Notes: a model not told the origin generated them from the letters alone. A stretch of 59,374 bases of DNA from Roseicyclus salinarum (GCF_029624655.1 NZ_JARRSA010000023.1:1-59374); one strand, 5' to 3'; counted from the stretch's first letter, positions 34,172-44,569 are shown. Numbers and translations: made by a program.

Positions 34172-35557
34172 ATGACCCTGCCTGAGGATCTTCCCCCGTA
34201 CTTCTCCGTGACACCAGAGCGTGCGCTCGACGAGATGGGACCGCCCATGACCACGGGCGGCTTCGCCCGGCTCGCTGAGGCTTGTGCCCGGGGGCGTACG
34301 GACCTGTCGAGCCGCGGCCTCGATGAACGGGGCGAGAAGCGCCTGCGGCGGTTCTCCACATGGGAGATCACCCGCTACCTGATCCCCGTGGCCTCGGCCC
34401 ATTTCCGCCGGGTCCTGCGTCAGAACCCCGATTTGCCCCAGGGCCTGACCGAGACGGAGGGCGGCGCGAAATGGTTCACCTTCGACGAGGTCCTGCGCCT
34501 GCGCGCCCATTTCGCCGCGGAAGGGTCGAAGTCGAAGGGATACCTGCCCTACCGTCCCGCCGGCCTGCCGGCCAAGATCGCGGCCGTTGCCAATTTCAAG
34601 GGCGGGGTGGGCAAGACCTCGACCGCGGCGCACCTGGCGATGTCGGCGGCGCTGGACGGCTACAAGGTGCTGGTGATCGACCTCGACAGCCAGGGCTCGA
34701 TGACCTCGATCTTTGGGGGGCGCATCGCGGATGAATGGCAGACCGTCTTCCCGCTTTTGGCGCGCCACTACGCCGAGCACCAGCGCGAGGAGAACCGGAG
34801 ACGTCTGGACCGGGGAGAAGCCCCGCAAAGTCTCGACGAGACGCTGGACGAGGCGCTGAGGCTCTCTGCAGGCGATCTGGTGCAGCGGACGCACTGGCCG
34901 AACATCGACCTCATCGGGGCGCAGCTCGACCTCTACTGGGCGGAGTTCCAGATCCCGGTCTGGCGCATGGCGAGCCGCGGCTGGAAGCTCTGGGAGGCGC
35001 TGGGGGCGCGCCTGGAGGCCGATGGCGTCCTGAACCGCTACGATCTCGTCATCCTCGATACCCCCCCTGCCCTCGGCTATCTCACGATCAATGCGCTGGC
35101 GGCGGCAGACATCCTCCTGGTACCGCTCGGTGCCTCGTTCCTAGAGTTCGACTCCACGGGCCGCTTCTTCGACATGCTGCACATGACGTTCAGCTCCATC
35201 GAGGAGAGCGAGAACATGGCCGCCCGTGCGCTGGGTCTCGGCGAGACGCGCTTCGAATGGGACGCGGTCCGCGCGGTGCTGACCCGCTACGACGGCAGCC
35301 AGCAGGCCGAGATGGCGGCGCTGATGCAGGCATATATGGGCCAGAGCCTCAGCCCCTGGCGGCAGGACTTCACCGCGCTGATCGGGCAGGCGGGGGAACA
35401 GGTGGCCGGCATCTACGAAGCCGATTACCGCAATTTCAACCGCGAGACCTATGCGCGGGGCAGGGCGGCCTTCGATGAGACCTATGCGGGCTTTAAGCGG
35501 CTTCTGGTGGGCGCCTGGCGGCGGGACGAGCTGGCCGCCCAGCAGGCCGCGGAATAG
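34172..35557 (+). CDS. parA: Plasmid partition ATPase
   Basis: 461 residues, the long class Ia type. An N-terminal helix-turn-helix domain (to about 125) for autoregulation is followed by the deviant Walker A KGGVGKT (143-149, in NFKGGVGKTSTAAHLA), the A' region VLVIDLDSQGSMTS and the Walker B VILDTPPALGYL. It drives plasmid segregation with ParB. It lies just downstream of the origin and is followed 14 bases later by parB. Confidence 0.95.
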   Translation: MTLPEDLPPYFSVTPERALDEMGPPMTTGGFARLAEACARGRTDLSSRGLDERGEKRLRRFSTWEITRYLIPVASAHFRRVLRQNPDLPQGLTETEGGAKWFTFDEVLRLRAHFAAEGSKSKGYLPYRPAGLPAKIAAVANFKGGVGKTSTAAHLAMSAALDGYKVLVIDLDSQGSMTSIFGGRIADEWQTVFPLLARHYAEHQREENRRRLDRGEAPQSLDETLDEALRLSAGDLVQRTHWPNIDLIGAQLDLYWAEFQIPVWRMASRGWKLWEALGARLEADGVLNRYDLVILDTPPALGYLTINALAAADILLVPLGASFLEFDSTGRFFDMLHMTFSSIEESENMAARALGLGETRFEWDAVRAVLTRYDGSQQAEMAALMQAYMGQSLSPWRQDFTALIGQAGEQVAGIYEADYRNFNRETYARGRAAFDETYAGFKRLLVGAWRRDELAAQQAAE

Positions 35558-35571
35558 GGGAGGGGACCAGA

Positions 35572-36567
35572 ATGGCGAAACGCAAACGGCTGACACCAGC
35601 CCTTTTCGGTGGTTCCGAACAGGCTCTGGCAAGCCCCGCAGAGACTTTCCGGGAACGTCCGCCGATCGCGCGAGTGGCCGGCGAGACGGCAACCGAGGCC
35701 GCCTTCGCCGAGGTGGCCGGTGTGCTGGCCGCCGCGCGCGAAGAAGGGCGGCTCATCGTCAAGCTGCCGCTCGACGCGATCGAGACGGGGCACCTGGTGC
35801 GCGACCGCATCGCCTTCGACCCCGAGGAAATGGCCGCGCTCGAGGCCTCGCTTCGGGCGCGTGGACAGCAGGTGCCGGTCGAAGTCGTGCCGCTCGGCGG
35901 CGACGATGGCGTCGATGGGGCGGGGCAGGGGCGTTACGGGCTGATTTCAGGGCTCCGCCGTGTCATGGCGCTGCGCGCGATCGGGGCAGGGGAGGCGTTG
36001 GCTCTCGTCCGGCGTCCGGAGAGCTCGGCCGACGCTTACTTGGCCATGGTCGAGGAGAACGAGATCCGCTCCGGCATCTCGTTCTACGAACGCGCCCGGC
36101 TGGCTTCCGAGGCGGCGAGGCTCGGCCTCTATCCCGACACACCCGCCGCGATCGCAGCGCTGTTCTCCTCGGCGAGCCCTGCCAAGCGGTCCAAGATAGG
36201 CTCCTTCGTGCGGGTGCACCAGGCCCTCGGCCATGCATTGCGCTATCCCGCCGCCATCCCGGAGCGTTTGGGCCTGGCGCTGGCGGGCCTCCTCGACCGC
36301 GATCCAGGGGCAGCCGGGCGCGTGGCGGCCGCGCTCGAGGCCGCGGCGCCGACCGATGCGGGCGCCGAACGCGCGATGCTCGACGCGCAACTTGCCACGG
36401 TTTCCGCACAGGCAGACCCCAGGCCGGGGAAAAGGGTCACTTCTCCGCGCGAAATCGCCAATGGTCTGCGGATCGAGGTGCGGCGGGGCAGGGTAGTCCT
36501 CTCGGGGGCGGCGGTGACCGACGCACTGTGCCGCGATCTCGAGGCATGGCTGGCCGGGCGCGGCTGA
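35572..36567 (+). CDS. parB: Plasmid partition DNA-binding protein
   Basis: 331 residues. A ParB/Srx N-domain (LPLDAIETGHLVRDRIAFDP at about 63-82, then GLISGLRRVMALRA) and the conserved VEENEIRSGISFYERARLA block are followed by a helix-turn-helix region (about 200-230, KRSKIGSFVRVHQALG). It binds the plasmid centromere and stimulates ParA. GGGAGGGG lies just upstream of ATG 35572. A bidirectional terminator follows the stop. Confidence 0.93.
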   Translation: MAKRKRLTPALFGGSEQALASPAETFRERPPIARVAGETATEAAFAEVAGVLAAAREEGRLIVKLPLDAIETGHLVRDRIAFDPEEMAALEASLRARGQQVPVEVVPLGGDDGVDGAGQGRYGLISGLRRVMALRAIGAGEALALVRRPESSADAYLAMVEENEIRSGISFYERARLASEAARLGLYPDTPAAIAALFSSASPAKRSKIGSFVRVHQALGHALRYPAAIPERLGLALAGLLDRDPGAAGRVAAALEAAAPTDAGAERAMLDAQLATVSAQADPRPGKRVTSPREIANGLRIEVRRGRVVLSGAAVTDALCRDLEAWLAGRG

Positions 36568-36586
36568 TCATACGGCCCGGACGAAG

Positions 36587-36613
36587 AACGGGGGCCGACG
36601 CGGCCCCCGTTTC
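36587..36613. terminator. Bidirectional terminator between parB and the Glu-Pro beta-helix gene
   Basis: Perfect 10-bp stem AACGGGGGCC (36587-36596) and GGCCCCCGTT (36602-36611) with a GACGC loop. It lies between two convergent genes; T-tracts are short on both sides. Confidence 0.75.
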
Positions 36614-36642
36614 GCATGCGAAAATCGCCGGGCTTGCACCGG

Positions 36643-39600
36643 TCAGGCGGCGACGTCTTCCTCCTCGCCGAGGGTCGGCTCCGGCACATCGCTGTCCGCT
36701 TCCTCGTAGGTGCCCTGGCCCTCTGTCAGGCTGTCCCAGATCTCGGCGTCCTCGGCAGCGTTCAGCATGTCGCCCACGGTCGTCACGCTCATCTGCCCCG
36801 AGCCCTGGCCAGCCACCCCGAGGGTGACGGTCACCCGGTCGGCGTCGTAGTCCACGGTCAGCGTTGCGTCCTGGTCCGGACCGAGCCCGATGAACTCCAC
36901 CCCGTCGAACATGCCGACGATCTGGTCGGTATCGACGAGCACCTCCTCGCGGGCCTGCCCTCCGGCGATGGCGCCGACATCGATCAAGAGCGTTCCCTCG
37001 CCCATGTCGAAGGCCGAAAGCACCTTCGGCGTATCGCCGAGGGCACCCGAGCGGAATTCGCCGATCGTGCTGAAGCCGTCGGCGTCGGCCACCATGCGCA
37101 ACTCGCTTCCGGTCTCCATCCTGAGGATCGAGACGCCGTCCTCCCGGCCGTCGAAGCCGACCTTCGCCTTGCTGCTCTCGACGGTCAGAACGCTGCCCTG
37201 GTTGAGTTCCATCTCGGCGTCGTCGACGCCCAGAAGCGCCTGTCCGCCGGTGACATGCATGTCGAGCAGCCCGTCGAAGAAGCCCTTGTTGGCGAAACGC
37301 CCGCCTTCAACGTCGATGTCGAGTTCATCTTCGTCATGGTAGTCGTTCATCCAGAGCTGGCCGGCCCTGCTGATGTCGATCTCACCGCCAAGTGCGCCGA
37401 CACTCGTTTCGCCGTCGACGTTGAGGCGTCCGCTTGTCAGGGCGAGACGACCGCCGGAGCCGAATTCGAGATTCTCGATCGTGCCGGTGATCGTCCCGAA
37501 GATCACCCAGTTACCCCCGAGATCGACGCTGTCGCCCTCGACGGTGCCAGGCAGATCTTCTGTCGTCCAGTTGATCCTGTTGTCCCAGCGAACGCCGTCG
37601 GCCAGATCGTTAGGCACGAAACGAACCGTTTCCGCCTCCGTCCGCGGGGCGTCGTACAGGCCGAAGGTCTTCTGGAAATACGCGATGATGTCGTCGGACG
37701 TCACGGCGTTGGGCAGACCTTCGGCGAATTGTGCGCGAATGAACTCACCCAGATCGTCGATCGTTGCACTAGACTGGCCGAGAAGCGCGGCGGTGAAGTT
37801 CTGGATGGTGGTTTGATCCGCCAGTTCCGGGTCCACGTTCTCCACGTTCTTGTCGGCATTCTTCAGGAGTGCGTTGCCCCAGAAGTTCTGCGCGATCCAG
37901 TTGTAGACCACGGTGTCGTCGAAGTAGGCGTCGCGGTCGATGGACGCCGCACCGTTGCCGAATTTCTCCGCGAACTCCTCAGGATTGTTGGGGTCGGCCA
38001 GATGGGCGATGATGTTGTCCAGAAGGCTGGCCGCAACGATGGGCTGAAGGCTCCAAGTGAGGGACGAGGTCTGGTCCGTCTCCTTCGCGCCCCCTGACGT
38101 GACGAGATTGTCCGACAGGAACGAGAAGTGGCCGGTTGTAGTGCCATCGCCCGCGGACTCGCCCGCATTAGCCGCAAGGCCACCATCGTTGTCGATGATG
38201 GCATTGTCCTCGATGAACCCGCCGGGACGGATCTGTGCGCCGGCCGAGGCCGCACGCATGGAGATGTTGTCCCGGAACGTGATGTCCGAGATGTCGAACT
38301 GAAGATAGACGTTGTGGCTCATCTTGCTCGGCCATTGGCCGAAGTCCTTGTCCCCGTCGGGACTGTAGCCTTCCTCCCAGCCATTGTGGTCGAAGAACAC
38401 GCCATCGATCAGCAGGCCGTCGATGCTCTTGGCGAACAGTCCCTGGACCCGGTCGGCGTCCCCCCAGCGATCCCCGACGGCCTCATCCTTGACCGAGTCA
38501 TAGATTGCCGAGTCGCGAAGGGTGACCCCCTCCATCATGTTGCCGCGCGTGCCCATCAGCGTGAGCATGTTCCCGTCGAGAACAAGATTGCTCAGAAGCA
38601 CGTTGGCGCCGTTCTTCAGGTCGAGATCTTCGCCGAACTGGATGCCCTGGACCACGATGTTCGATCCCAGGCTGCCCTGGTTGATGACCGTGGACAGCAG
38701 GGGATGCGCCCCTTCGCCATAGGCCCCGATATAGAGCGGATGCAGTTCGGATTCCCCGCTGGCGCCTTCGGGAAGGATGTTGATGTCGTATTCGTATCCC
38801 TTTTCGAGCAGAAGCCAGTGTGAACCGGGGTTGTCCGTAAGCGCCCCCCAGAGTTCACGCCCCATTTCCTCGTCGAGCGCGAGGTCGGGGGTCGAACCAT
38901 ATTCCGGGTGTTCAAGAAGCCATGACGCGGTGACCTCTGAACTCGCAACACCGTGCACGGCGGCGATATCGGCCCTCGACAGACCGGCTCCCGAGTTCGT
39001 CACGTGGACTGCACGGTGTTCGTCTCCGTGCTCCACGACGAGGTCGCCGCGTTCTTCGGTCTCGAGCATGTAGATGTTTTCGCCGGTGGCCCAGCCCTTG
39101 AGCTGGGTCAAGGGCTGGACCTCGACGGTATGGCTCAGAGTCTGGGTCGTTCCGTCCTCGAAGGTCGCGGTGTATTCGAATGACAGCGGTCCCGAGTAAT
39201 CGGTTCCGGTCAGCACCAATGCCAACGTCTTGTCCGGATTGACCGTCAGGTTGCCCAGGGCGGGTTTTCCGGTGATCGTGATCGAACTCACGTTCTCGAG
39301 CGTCGTGTCGAGCGTGGTCACCCGCCCGGCAGCCACAGGCATGTTTTCAGTAATTGGCTGTTCCCGGCCAGTCTGTTCCTGTTCCGGCTCAGGCTCGGGC
39401 TCAGGCTCCGGCTCAGGCTCGGGCTCCGGCTCAGGCTCAGGCTCGGGCTCAGGCTCCGGCTCAGGCTCCGGCTCGGGCTCAGGCTCCGGCTCAGGCTCAG
39501 GCTCAGGCTCCGGCTCGGGCTCAGGCTCCGGCTCAGGCTCGGGCTCAGGCTCAGGCTCGGGCTCAGGCTCCGGCTCAGGCTCGGGCTCCGGCTCGGGCTC

Positions 39601-39840
39601 AGGCTCAGGCTCAGGCTCGGGCTCAGGCTCAGGCTCGGGCTCAGGCTCCGGCTCAGGCTCGGGCTCGGGCTCGGGCTCAGGCTCCGGCTCGGGTGGTGTC
39701 GGAGGCGGCGGAGGCGGAGGTTCAGTATCCGGCTCCTCCGGGTCCGGGGGAGGGAAGACCGGCGGAAGGGTGGGATTTCCCGAGCCTTGGCCGTTCTGGT
39801 TTGCCTCTATCAGAAGATCGATCAGAAATGGAACACACAT
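36643..39840 (-). CDS. Giant beta-helix protein with about 51 Glu-Pro repeats, phage-like
   Basis: 1,065 residues. A short hydrophobic start ([17 protein letters not shown]) is followed by a Pro-rich stretch and about 51 Glu-Pro dipeptides, a rigid extended spacer. A beta-sandwich segment (about 155-240) comes next, then a long parallel beta-helix region (about 330-870, with repeated short strands such as [20 protein letters not shown] and [21 protein letters not shown]) and a very acidic tail. Right-handed helices of this type are found in polysaccharide lyases, epimerases and phage tailspikes. No signal peptide is seen. The start shares a base with the gp13-like stop (TAATG). It may bind or cut polysaccharide; the reaction is unknown. 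Confidence 0.78.
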   Translation of the reverse strand: MCVPFLIDLLIEANQNGQGSGNPTLPPVFPPPDPEEPDTEPPPPPPPTPPEPEPEPEPEPEPEPEPEPEPEPEPEPEPEPEPEPEPEPEPEPEPEPEPEPEPEPEPEPEPEPEPEPEPEPEPEPEPEPEPEPEPEPEPEPEPEPEPEPEPEPEQEQTGREQPITENMPVAAGRVTTLDTTLENVSSITITGKPALGNLTVNPDKTLALVLTGTDYSGPLSFEYTATFEDGTTQTLSHTVEVQPLTQLKGWATGENIYMLETEERGDLVVEHGDEHRAVHVTNSGAGLSRADIAAVHGVASSEVTASWLLEHPEYGSTPDLALDEEMGRELWGALTDNPGSHWLLLEKGYEYDINILPEGASGESELHPLYIGAYGEGAHPLLSTVINQGSLGSNIVVQGIQFGEDLDLKNGANVLLSNLVLDGNMLTLMGTRGNMMEGVTLRDSAIYDSVKDEAVGDRWGDADRVQGLFAKSIDGLLIDGVFFDHNGWEEGYSPDGDKDFGQWPSKMSHNVYLQFDISDITFRDNISMRAASAGAQIRPGGFIEDNAIIDNDGGLAANAGESAGDGTTTGHFSFLSDNLVTSGGAKETDQTSSLTWSLQPIVAASLLDNIIAHLADPNNPEEFAEKFGNGAASIDRDAYFDDTVVYNWIAQNFWGNALLKNADKNVENVDPELADQTTIQNFTAALLGQSSATIDDLGEFIRAQFAEGLPNAVTSDDIIAYFQKTFGLYDAPRTEAETVRFVPNDLADGVRWDNRINWTTEDLPGTVEGDSVDLGGNWVIFGTITGTIENLEFGSGGRLALTSGRLNVDGETSVGALGGEIDISRAGQLWMNDYHDEDELDIDVEGGRFANKGFFDGLLDMHVTGGQALLGVDDAEMELNQGSVLTVESSKAKVGFDGREDGVSILRMETGSELRMVADADGFSTIGEFRSGALGDTPKVLSAFDMGEGTLLIDVGAIAGGQAREEVLVDTDQIVGMFDGVEFIGLGPDQDATLTVDYDADRVTVTLGVAGQGSGQMSVTTVGDMLNAAEDAEIWDSLTEGQGTYEEADSDVPEPTLGEEEDVAA
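39386..39691. repeat. 51 tandem copies of a GGCTC[A/C/G] hexamer
   Basis: 306 bases of a six-base repeat, coding Glu-Pro on the minus strand; only the third codon position of Pro varies. Loss or gain of units by slippage changes length by two residues at a time and keeps the frame, so the spacer can vary without breaking the gene. Confidence 0.95.
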
Positions 39841-40310
39841 TAGGCGGTCTCCATTTCAAAACGGACGAAGGGCTCGCCCGAAATCAGGTATTCCCGCGGG
39901 TCGCGGAATTCGAAACCCATGACGCGAAGCCAGCGCCGTGCCGGGCCGTTGTCCCGGTGCACGATGTTCCAGAGATACTGAAAGCCGTTGACGAGACGGT
40001 GCATCTCGTCTCGGCCGTGTCTGACAAAGGCGCGCCGGACATCGGGATCGTCGATCGCATCCGTGGCCAGAAGCCAGGGAGCGCCCTGCGTGGATTGCGC
40101 GTCTCGCGGTACGATGCCCCAGCAGGCGACCAGTTCGCCATGCCAAAAACCGGCGCGGGAACGTACACTGGCGCGGCCGGACTGCAGGAGCGCCTCCTCC
40201 AGTGGCGCGTTCGGCATGACCGAGGCGATTTCCAGTCGGTCCATCTCGCGCAGGCGTTGCGCCAGCATCAGCATGTCCCTGTCGTGCAGGGGGCGTACTT
40301 CGGCCGTCAT
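39840..40310 (-). CDS. Acyltransferase-fold protein resembling phage T7 gp13 (DUF2833-like)
   Basis: 156 residues. The layout [24 protein letters not shown], a [13 protein letters not shown] strand, [11 protein letters not shown] and [13 protein letters not shown] matches small GNAT-fold proteins encoded by podoviruses as internal virion or assembly factors. ATG 40310 has GGAAAG upstream; the 34-residue extension in the same frame is not protein-like. It is coupled to the giant beta-helix gene by a one-base overlap, so the pair is likely a functional unit. Family call by pattern recognition only. Confidence 0.6.
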   Translation of the reverse strand: MTAEVRPLHDRDMLMLAQRLREMDRLEIASVMPNAPLEEALLQSGRASVRSRAGFWHGELVACWGIVPRDAQSTQGAPWLLATDAIDDPDVRRAFVRHGRDEMHRLVNGFQYLWNIVHRDNGPARRWLRVMGFEFRDPREYLISGEPFVRFEMETA

Positions 40311-40841
40311 TTCATGGATCTTTCCGTTGCTTGATCCGGGCAGACGCGATTGCAACGATCGGCCGTCGCCCTGATTATCGCTGGGGGCGTGCCCCCAAGT
40401 AAGCCGAAGCAATTGCCCGAATTCGCCGATGTGCCCCTGAAGCCATGCCCCATTTTCTGCCTCTTTTTTTTACGAGACAAACCAAAGCCTTGGCGCAAAA
40501 CGTGATGTTTCGCGTCTCGTGTTTTTTTTGGGCTACTGCTCGAGTTTGCCCTGTTTTTCTTTGGAGCAGCCTTTGTGGCTGTCCCTTTTCCTTATTATTA
40601 CACCAATCCTCTCGAATTGATGAACAGCCTTGGTCGAAGCAGCGTCAAATCCCCATCCCGCGCGGTTTCTCGGGCGCTGCTCCGACAAGTGTATTTCAAA
40701 TTACTTCATCTGGGAGAATAACGCTATCTGCAAGCACGCGCCTTGAGCAGAAGTTTGCCGGTTCTGCGCGAAGGATCGCCAATTGACCAAGCGAAACCGA
40801 CGCGTGCGCGGTCTGGCAAGGGAGGCTTCCAGGCCGGTGGC
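40311..40841. promoter_or_regulatory. A+T-leaning spacer with inverted repeats and T-runs
   Basis: 531 bases between the gp13-like gene and sulfotransferase 5, both on the minus strand. It holds a small hairpin TGGGGG-CGTG-CCCCCA (40382-40397) in what would be the leader of the gp13-like gene. ACGAGAC (about 40472) and GTCTCGT (about 40517) form an inverted repeat, each arm flanked by eight or nine T. The right part is much less GC-rich than the genes around it. It should contain the promoter of the gp13-like/beta-helix operon; a short RNA is possible. No protein gene is supported. Confidence 0.45.
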
Positions 40842-41816
40842 CTATTTCAGGTTCGCGTTCGTGATCGCGTGGATCCGGCGATTGAAGTGATCCCGCATCC
40901 TGAGCAATCCCAGCTTCGCGCCGAGCTGCGCACCGATCACGTTTATCGCCCCGAAGGTCTGCATGTCGCCGGCCAGCTTGCGCGCGCGATTGTCCCATTT
41001 CAGGTAGGCGACTTCGGTCCCGGAGAGGGGTCTCGCGTCTTCGGTCGCCCTGACATAGCCACGCTGTTCCATCAATGCGCCGCAGCGCAGTTCGACCAGC
41101 CTCACATCCCGCTTCGAAAGCGTGCTGCGCCACCGCTCGACGTATGATTCCTTCGGTTTCTCGAAGTTCGTGTTCTCGGTGTAGCCGAACAGCCCCGGGT
41201 CAAAGGCGACACCCAGAAAGTCGCAAACCCGGTGCAACTCCGGTTCGGGCGTCATCACGAGATCCTCGTACTTCACGGTAAGTACCTGTCCTGGGCTCAG
41301 ATGCGGCTGCGCCTTTTCGAAATCGCGCTCGGCCGCCAGCCACGGATCGGCCGCGAAGTAGGCGTTGCCGGCCCATCCCAGCCGCCGCACAGAAACGGCG
41401 ACATCCCGGGGATCGCGGACGATGTGCAGTATGCGGCAATCGGGAAAAATCCGCAGGATCTTCGGCAGATCGGCATGGAAGGTGATCACCGACAGCCCTT
41501 CGCGCCCCTGCCTGCGCTGGCCGACCAGATCGTCGATCAGGTCCAGGCCGTCGAGATCTGGGCGCTTCCCGAAGCCGCGCTTCACGAAGACGCGGTCCAC
41601 GAAGAGGTTGCGGTGATCGACTTTCAGCGTCCCGTCTGGCTGAAAGCGGCTGTACCAGGTGATGTAGCGTTTCTCTCCGATCTCCAGGAGAGCCGGATGA
41701 CCCCGCAGCATCAGCCGGAACATGGTGGTGCCGGACCTCACGGAACCGTAGATGATCACGGCATTGGCGAGGTTTTCGTGCCTCAAGACGACCCTCCGGA
41801 CCCCGGGTGATTTCAT
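40842..41816 (-). CDS. Sulfotransferase 5 of 6
   Basis: 324 residues. IIYGSVRSGTTMFRLML (21-37) is the PAPS loop and ILHIVRDPRDVAVSVRRLG is the 3'-phosphate site; EDLVMTPEPELHRVCDFLGV is a further conserved block. It is the only sulfotransferase on the minus strand and lies between the two phage-like gene sets. ATG 41816 was chosen because similarity begins soon after it; longer in-frame starts add Arg-rich sequence. Confidence 0.87.
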   Translation of the reverse strand: MKSPGVRRVVLRHENLANAVIIYGSVRSGTTMFRLMLRGHPALLEIGEKRYITWYSRFQPDGTLKVDHRNLFVDRVFVKRGFGKRPDLDGLDLIDDLVGQRRQGREGLSVITFHADLPKILRIFPDCRILHIVRDPRDVAVSVRRLGWAGNAYFAADPWLAAERDFEKAQPHLSPGQVLTVKYEDLVMTPEPELHRVCDFLGVAFDPGLFGYTENTNFEKPKESYVERWRSTLSKRDVRLVELRCGALMEQRGYVRATEDARPLSGTEVAYLKWDNRARKLAGDMQTFGAINVIGAQLGAKLGLLRMRDHFNRRIHAITNANLK

Positions 41817-41965
41817 GTCACAATGTGCTTCCCGCCCATCGATACACCTGCTGGAAAGCAGCGGAACCATGCGATAACGCCCGATAGGTGACAACGCTTT
41901 TCTGGCGGCGCGGCCGAGGCTCTCGTCCCCGCTCCGCGCCTGTCGCGCACCGTTTGCACCTGTCT

Positions 41966-44569
41966 TCAGGCGCCAAGCGCAACGGCCGCACTTTCCGCCG
42001 ACACCCTCTGCCCCGAGCGGTTCGTGGCGGTCATCCGGCACGTCAGGTTCCCGGTCTTAGTCGGGGTCCGGGTCACCCGGTAGGTGCCGTCTCCGTTGCC
42101 GGCGAATGTCCAGATCGCATCCGTGGTCGCGATCTGCACGCTGCCCGTGCTGGTGCTGGGTAGGCCGACCGGGCCCTGGTCGACCGTGTTGTTCGTCGCC
42201 TTCCACACCACCCAGAGCGTATGCGCGCCGAGGCCGGGGTTGATCGTCTCGCTGACAGTCGCGATACCGCCGATCTCGTTATAGGTGCCGTTCGCCTGGG
42301 CTGGTGTGTCGGAGGCATTCCTGCGCCGCCAGGCCTGCGTCCATGTCGGCGTTCCGGGGTCGGCGTCCGCGATCCACCGGACAACGCCGTCTTCGCTCCA
42401 GAAGTTCAGGAAGCTCTCGGTCACCGGAGTCCCGTCGTGTCGCCACTGCCACTCCGCGGCGTAGCGGTCGAACAGGGACCAGTTCGACCAGTCGCCCGCA
42501 TCACTTACATAATACTCCCCCGGGAAGGCCGAAAGCGCTGCAATCGTCGGGGGCGTGGCGTTCACGGGGGCTGGTACGGTGCCCGCCGACGCACTCTCGG
42601 TGTCATGCGCCCCGGCATTCGTGTTCGCCCCGCGCAGGTTGCCGGCAAAATCGCGCACCGGGATCTTTCCCGAGGATACCGCGTCGATGGCCGCCGACCC
42701 GGTGACGGGCCGGAAGAGCTCTGCGCGATCCAGCGGCGTGTAGTCGGTGAAGTCCCCCGCGTTCGGGTGGTTGCGCGCCCAGACAACGTTGTGCGCCTCG
42801 GTGATCGGAGCGCCCAGCCACGCGCCTTCCTCCTCGGGGACCTTCACCAGTTCCAGCGGTCGCCCGGAAGCGCCGCCCGAGGCGTTGGAACGGTCGGACA
42901 CGACGGTGTTGAAGGCGAGGACGACCGGATCTGTGAAATACCCGTCCTCGAACGACCACTGGGTCGTGTTCGGCGTGCTGACGGACAGCACACGGTTGTT
43001 GCGGTTCGCCGATGAGTAGCTGTCGGGATAGTAGACGACGTTGTTGCGGACATAGACGCCGGACATGCTCGTGACGACGAAGTATCCGTTGTTCTGGCGC
43101 TGGAACGAAAACTCATTGCGGTCCACGACGCAGGCGCAGCGGGGCATGTATCCGGCGTCCAGGCCCGCCACGTCGTCCCGGTTGCGCCCGAAGTTCAGGA
43201 AGTTGTTGGACGTTCCCCGGTTCCTCTGGATGTTGACCACCGTCATGGTGAACGGCTTGATCCCGTCGTCGGGGATTTCGTAGGCCGGGTAGACGCGCAG
43301 GCATGGCTGCACCGCATTGTCGTCGCCATAGGTCGACCAGCCGGTCGAACTGAAGAGATTGCAGTTGCAGACCCCGAGGTAGTCGCTGACGGTCAGACGC
43401 AGCGGTCCGTGATCCGCTGCCTCCGTCAGCGAATCCTTCTTGTCGTCACGCAGGAGCGCCAGCGGGTTCTGGATGAAGTTGCAGCCCGTGATGCCGATCC
43501 GCGACCAGCCGCCGAACTGGCCGGAGCCGTAGTTTGACCAGTCGCGTACATCGACATCGCACATTCCGACATAGGTCAGCGCGTTGGAGACGACCTGCTG
43601 GAAGGTGCCGGTGCTGTTGTAATAGAAGCGCATGCCCGTTGCGGCCGACCGGAAGAAGGATCGGTAGAGCACGCCCCCGCCACTGGCCTCCTGGGTGTTG
43701 ACGACCTCGCAGTGCCCGCTGCCGTTGTGCCTGCCCGTGACGGGATCGTAGGTTCCATCGAAATCCATGCCGTAGACGGCGAAGCGGCTGCCCGACGTGG
43801 TGCCGGGGTTGAAGAACGTGAGGTCGTTCGTTCCCGTCGTGACGCCGGGGCCGCCGATGGCCTTCGGGCGTGCCCCGGCACCGAACCTGGCGCTCGTGAC
43901 GTAGGCGCGACCCGGGACGTCGACGGCAGACGCGTTCCATGTGAAGGTCTCACCCCTCTTGAAGCTGATCCGCGTGCTCTGTCCGGGCAGGATCGGGACA
44001 GCCTGCAGGCCCTCGATGGACCAGATGTGCCTGACCCCGCCGCCCGCCACCGGGGCGCCGATGAAGTCGGGCGTGCCGGACACTTCGCCGAAATCGACGT
44101 AGATATCGTGATCCCAGGCCACGGTGTCTGGGTCCTGCACCGTGAACGCCGGCAGGTTGAGCGTCTTCACCACCTGACCGTGGGCGCGCACCGTCACGGA
44201 GACGTCCTTCACACCCGTTGTCGTGTAGGCGTGCGACACGACACGGCCGAACTCGACATCGGCGTTCTGGCCGCCCGGAAGATCGGTGGCGACCTCGTAG
44301 GTCGCGCCGCTTTCCCCGAAGTTCCACTCGAAATCGAGGTCCTCGTGGTCGTTACCCACCCACCCGGAGACCCCGGTGACGAAGAAGATCACGACCTCGC
44401 CGGGCAGCACGTTGTCCGCCGGATAGCGGCTCACGGATACGGTGAGAGCGGGGGTGGTCTTCCACGCGCTTATCGTCACCGGCCCCCGTGTCACGTCGCC
44501 CTTGGACACCGAGAGCGTCACGGTCTGCCCGTCGAGTGCGCTGGATGCAAAGCGTGCCTTTCCTGCCAT
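41966..44569 (-). CDS. Giant spike-like protein: PKD-type and parallel beta-helix domains
   Basis: 867 residues. The N-terminal third has Ig/PKD-like domains (DLDFEWNFGESGATYEVA with VSHAYTTTGVKDVSVTVRA at about 75-150). A right-handed beta-helix region follows (about 240-640; strands such as YVGMCDVDVRDWSNYG, GITGCNFIQNP, VYVRNNVVYYPD) and ends with a GNLRGANTNAGAHD cap typical of such helices. The C-terminal third is again Ig-like. There is no signal peptide, as in phage fibres or particle-associated spikes. Likely role: binding a surface polysaccharide. The start overlaps the upstream stop (TGATG). Confidence 0.78.
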   Translation of the reverse strand: MAGKARFASSALDGQTVTLSVSKGDVTRGPVTISAWKTTPALTVSVSRYPADNVLPGEVVIFFVTGVSGWVGNDHEDLDFEWNFGESGATYEVATDLPGGQNADVEFGRVVSHAYTTTGVKDVSVTVRAHGQVVKTLNLPAFTVQDPDTVAWDHDIYVDFGEVSGTPDFIGAPVAGGGVRHIWSIEGLQAVPILPGQSTRISFKRGETFTWNASAVDVPGRAYVTSARFGAGARPKAIGGPGVTTGTNDLTFFNPGTTSGSRFAVYGMDFDGTYDPVTGRHNGSGHCEVVNTQEASGGGVLYRSFFRSAATGMRFYYNSTGTFQQVVSNALTYVGMCDVDVRDWSNYGSGQFGGWSRIGITGCNFIQNPLALLRDDKKDSLTEAADHGPLRLTVSDYLGVCNCNLFSSTGWSTYGDDNAVQPCLRVYPAYEIPDDGIKPFTMTVVNIQRNRGTSNNFLNFGRNRDDVAGLDAGYMPRCACVVDRNEFSFQRQNNGYFVVTSMSGVYVRNNVVYYPDSYSSANRNNRVLSVSTPNTTQWSFEDGYFTDPVVLAFNTVVSDRSNASGGASGRPLELVKVPEEEGAWLGAPITEAHNVVWARNHPNAGDFTDYTPLDRAELFRPVTGSAAIDAVSSGKIPVRDFAGNLRGANTNAGAHDTESASAGTVPAPVNATPPTIAALSAFPGEYYVSDAGDWSNWSLFDRYAAEWQWRHDGTPVTESFLNFWSEDGVVRWIADADPGTPTWTQAWRRRNASDTPAQANGTYNEIGGIATVSETINPGLGAHTLWVVWKATNNTVDQGPVGLPSTSTGSVQIATTDAIWTFAGNGDGTYRVTRTPTKTGNLTCRMTATNRSGQRVSAESAAVALGA

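Noticed and set aside
39386-39691. Tandem hexamer repeat as a possible CRISPR or iteron array
   Set aside because: There are no spacers and it lies fully in frame inside a coding region as Glu-Pro codons.
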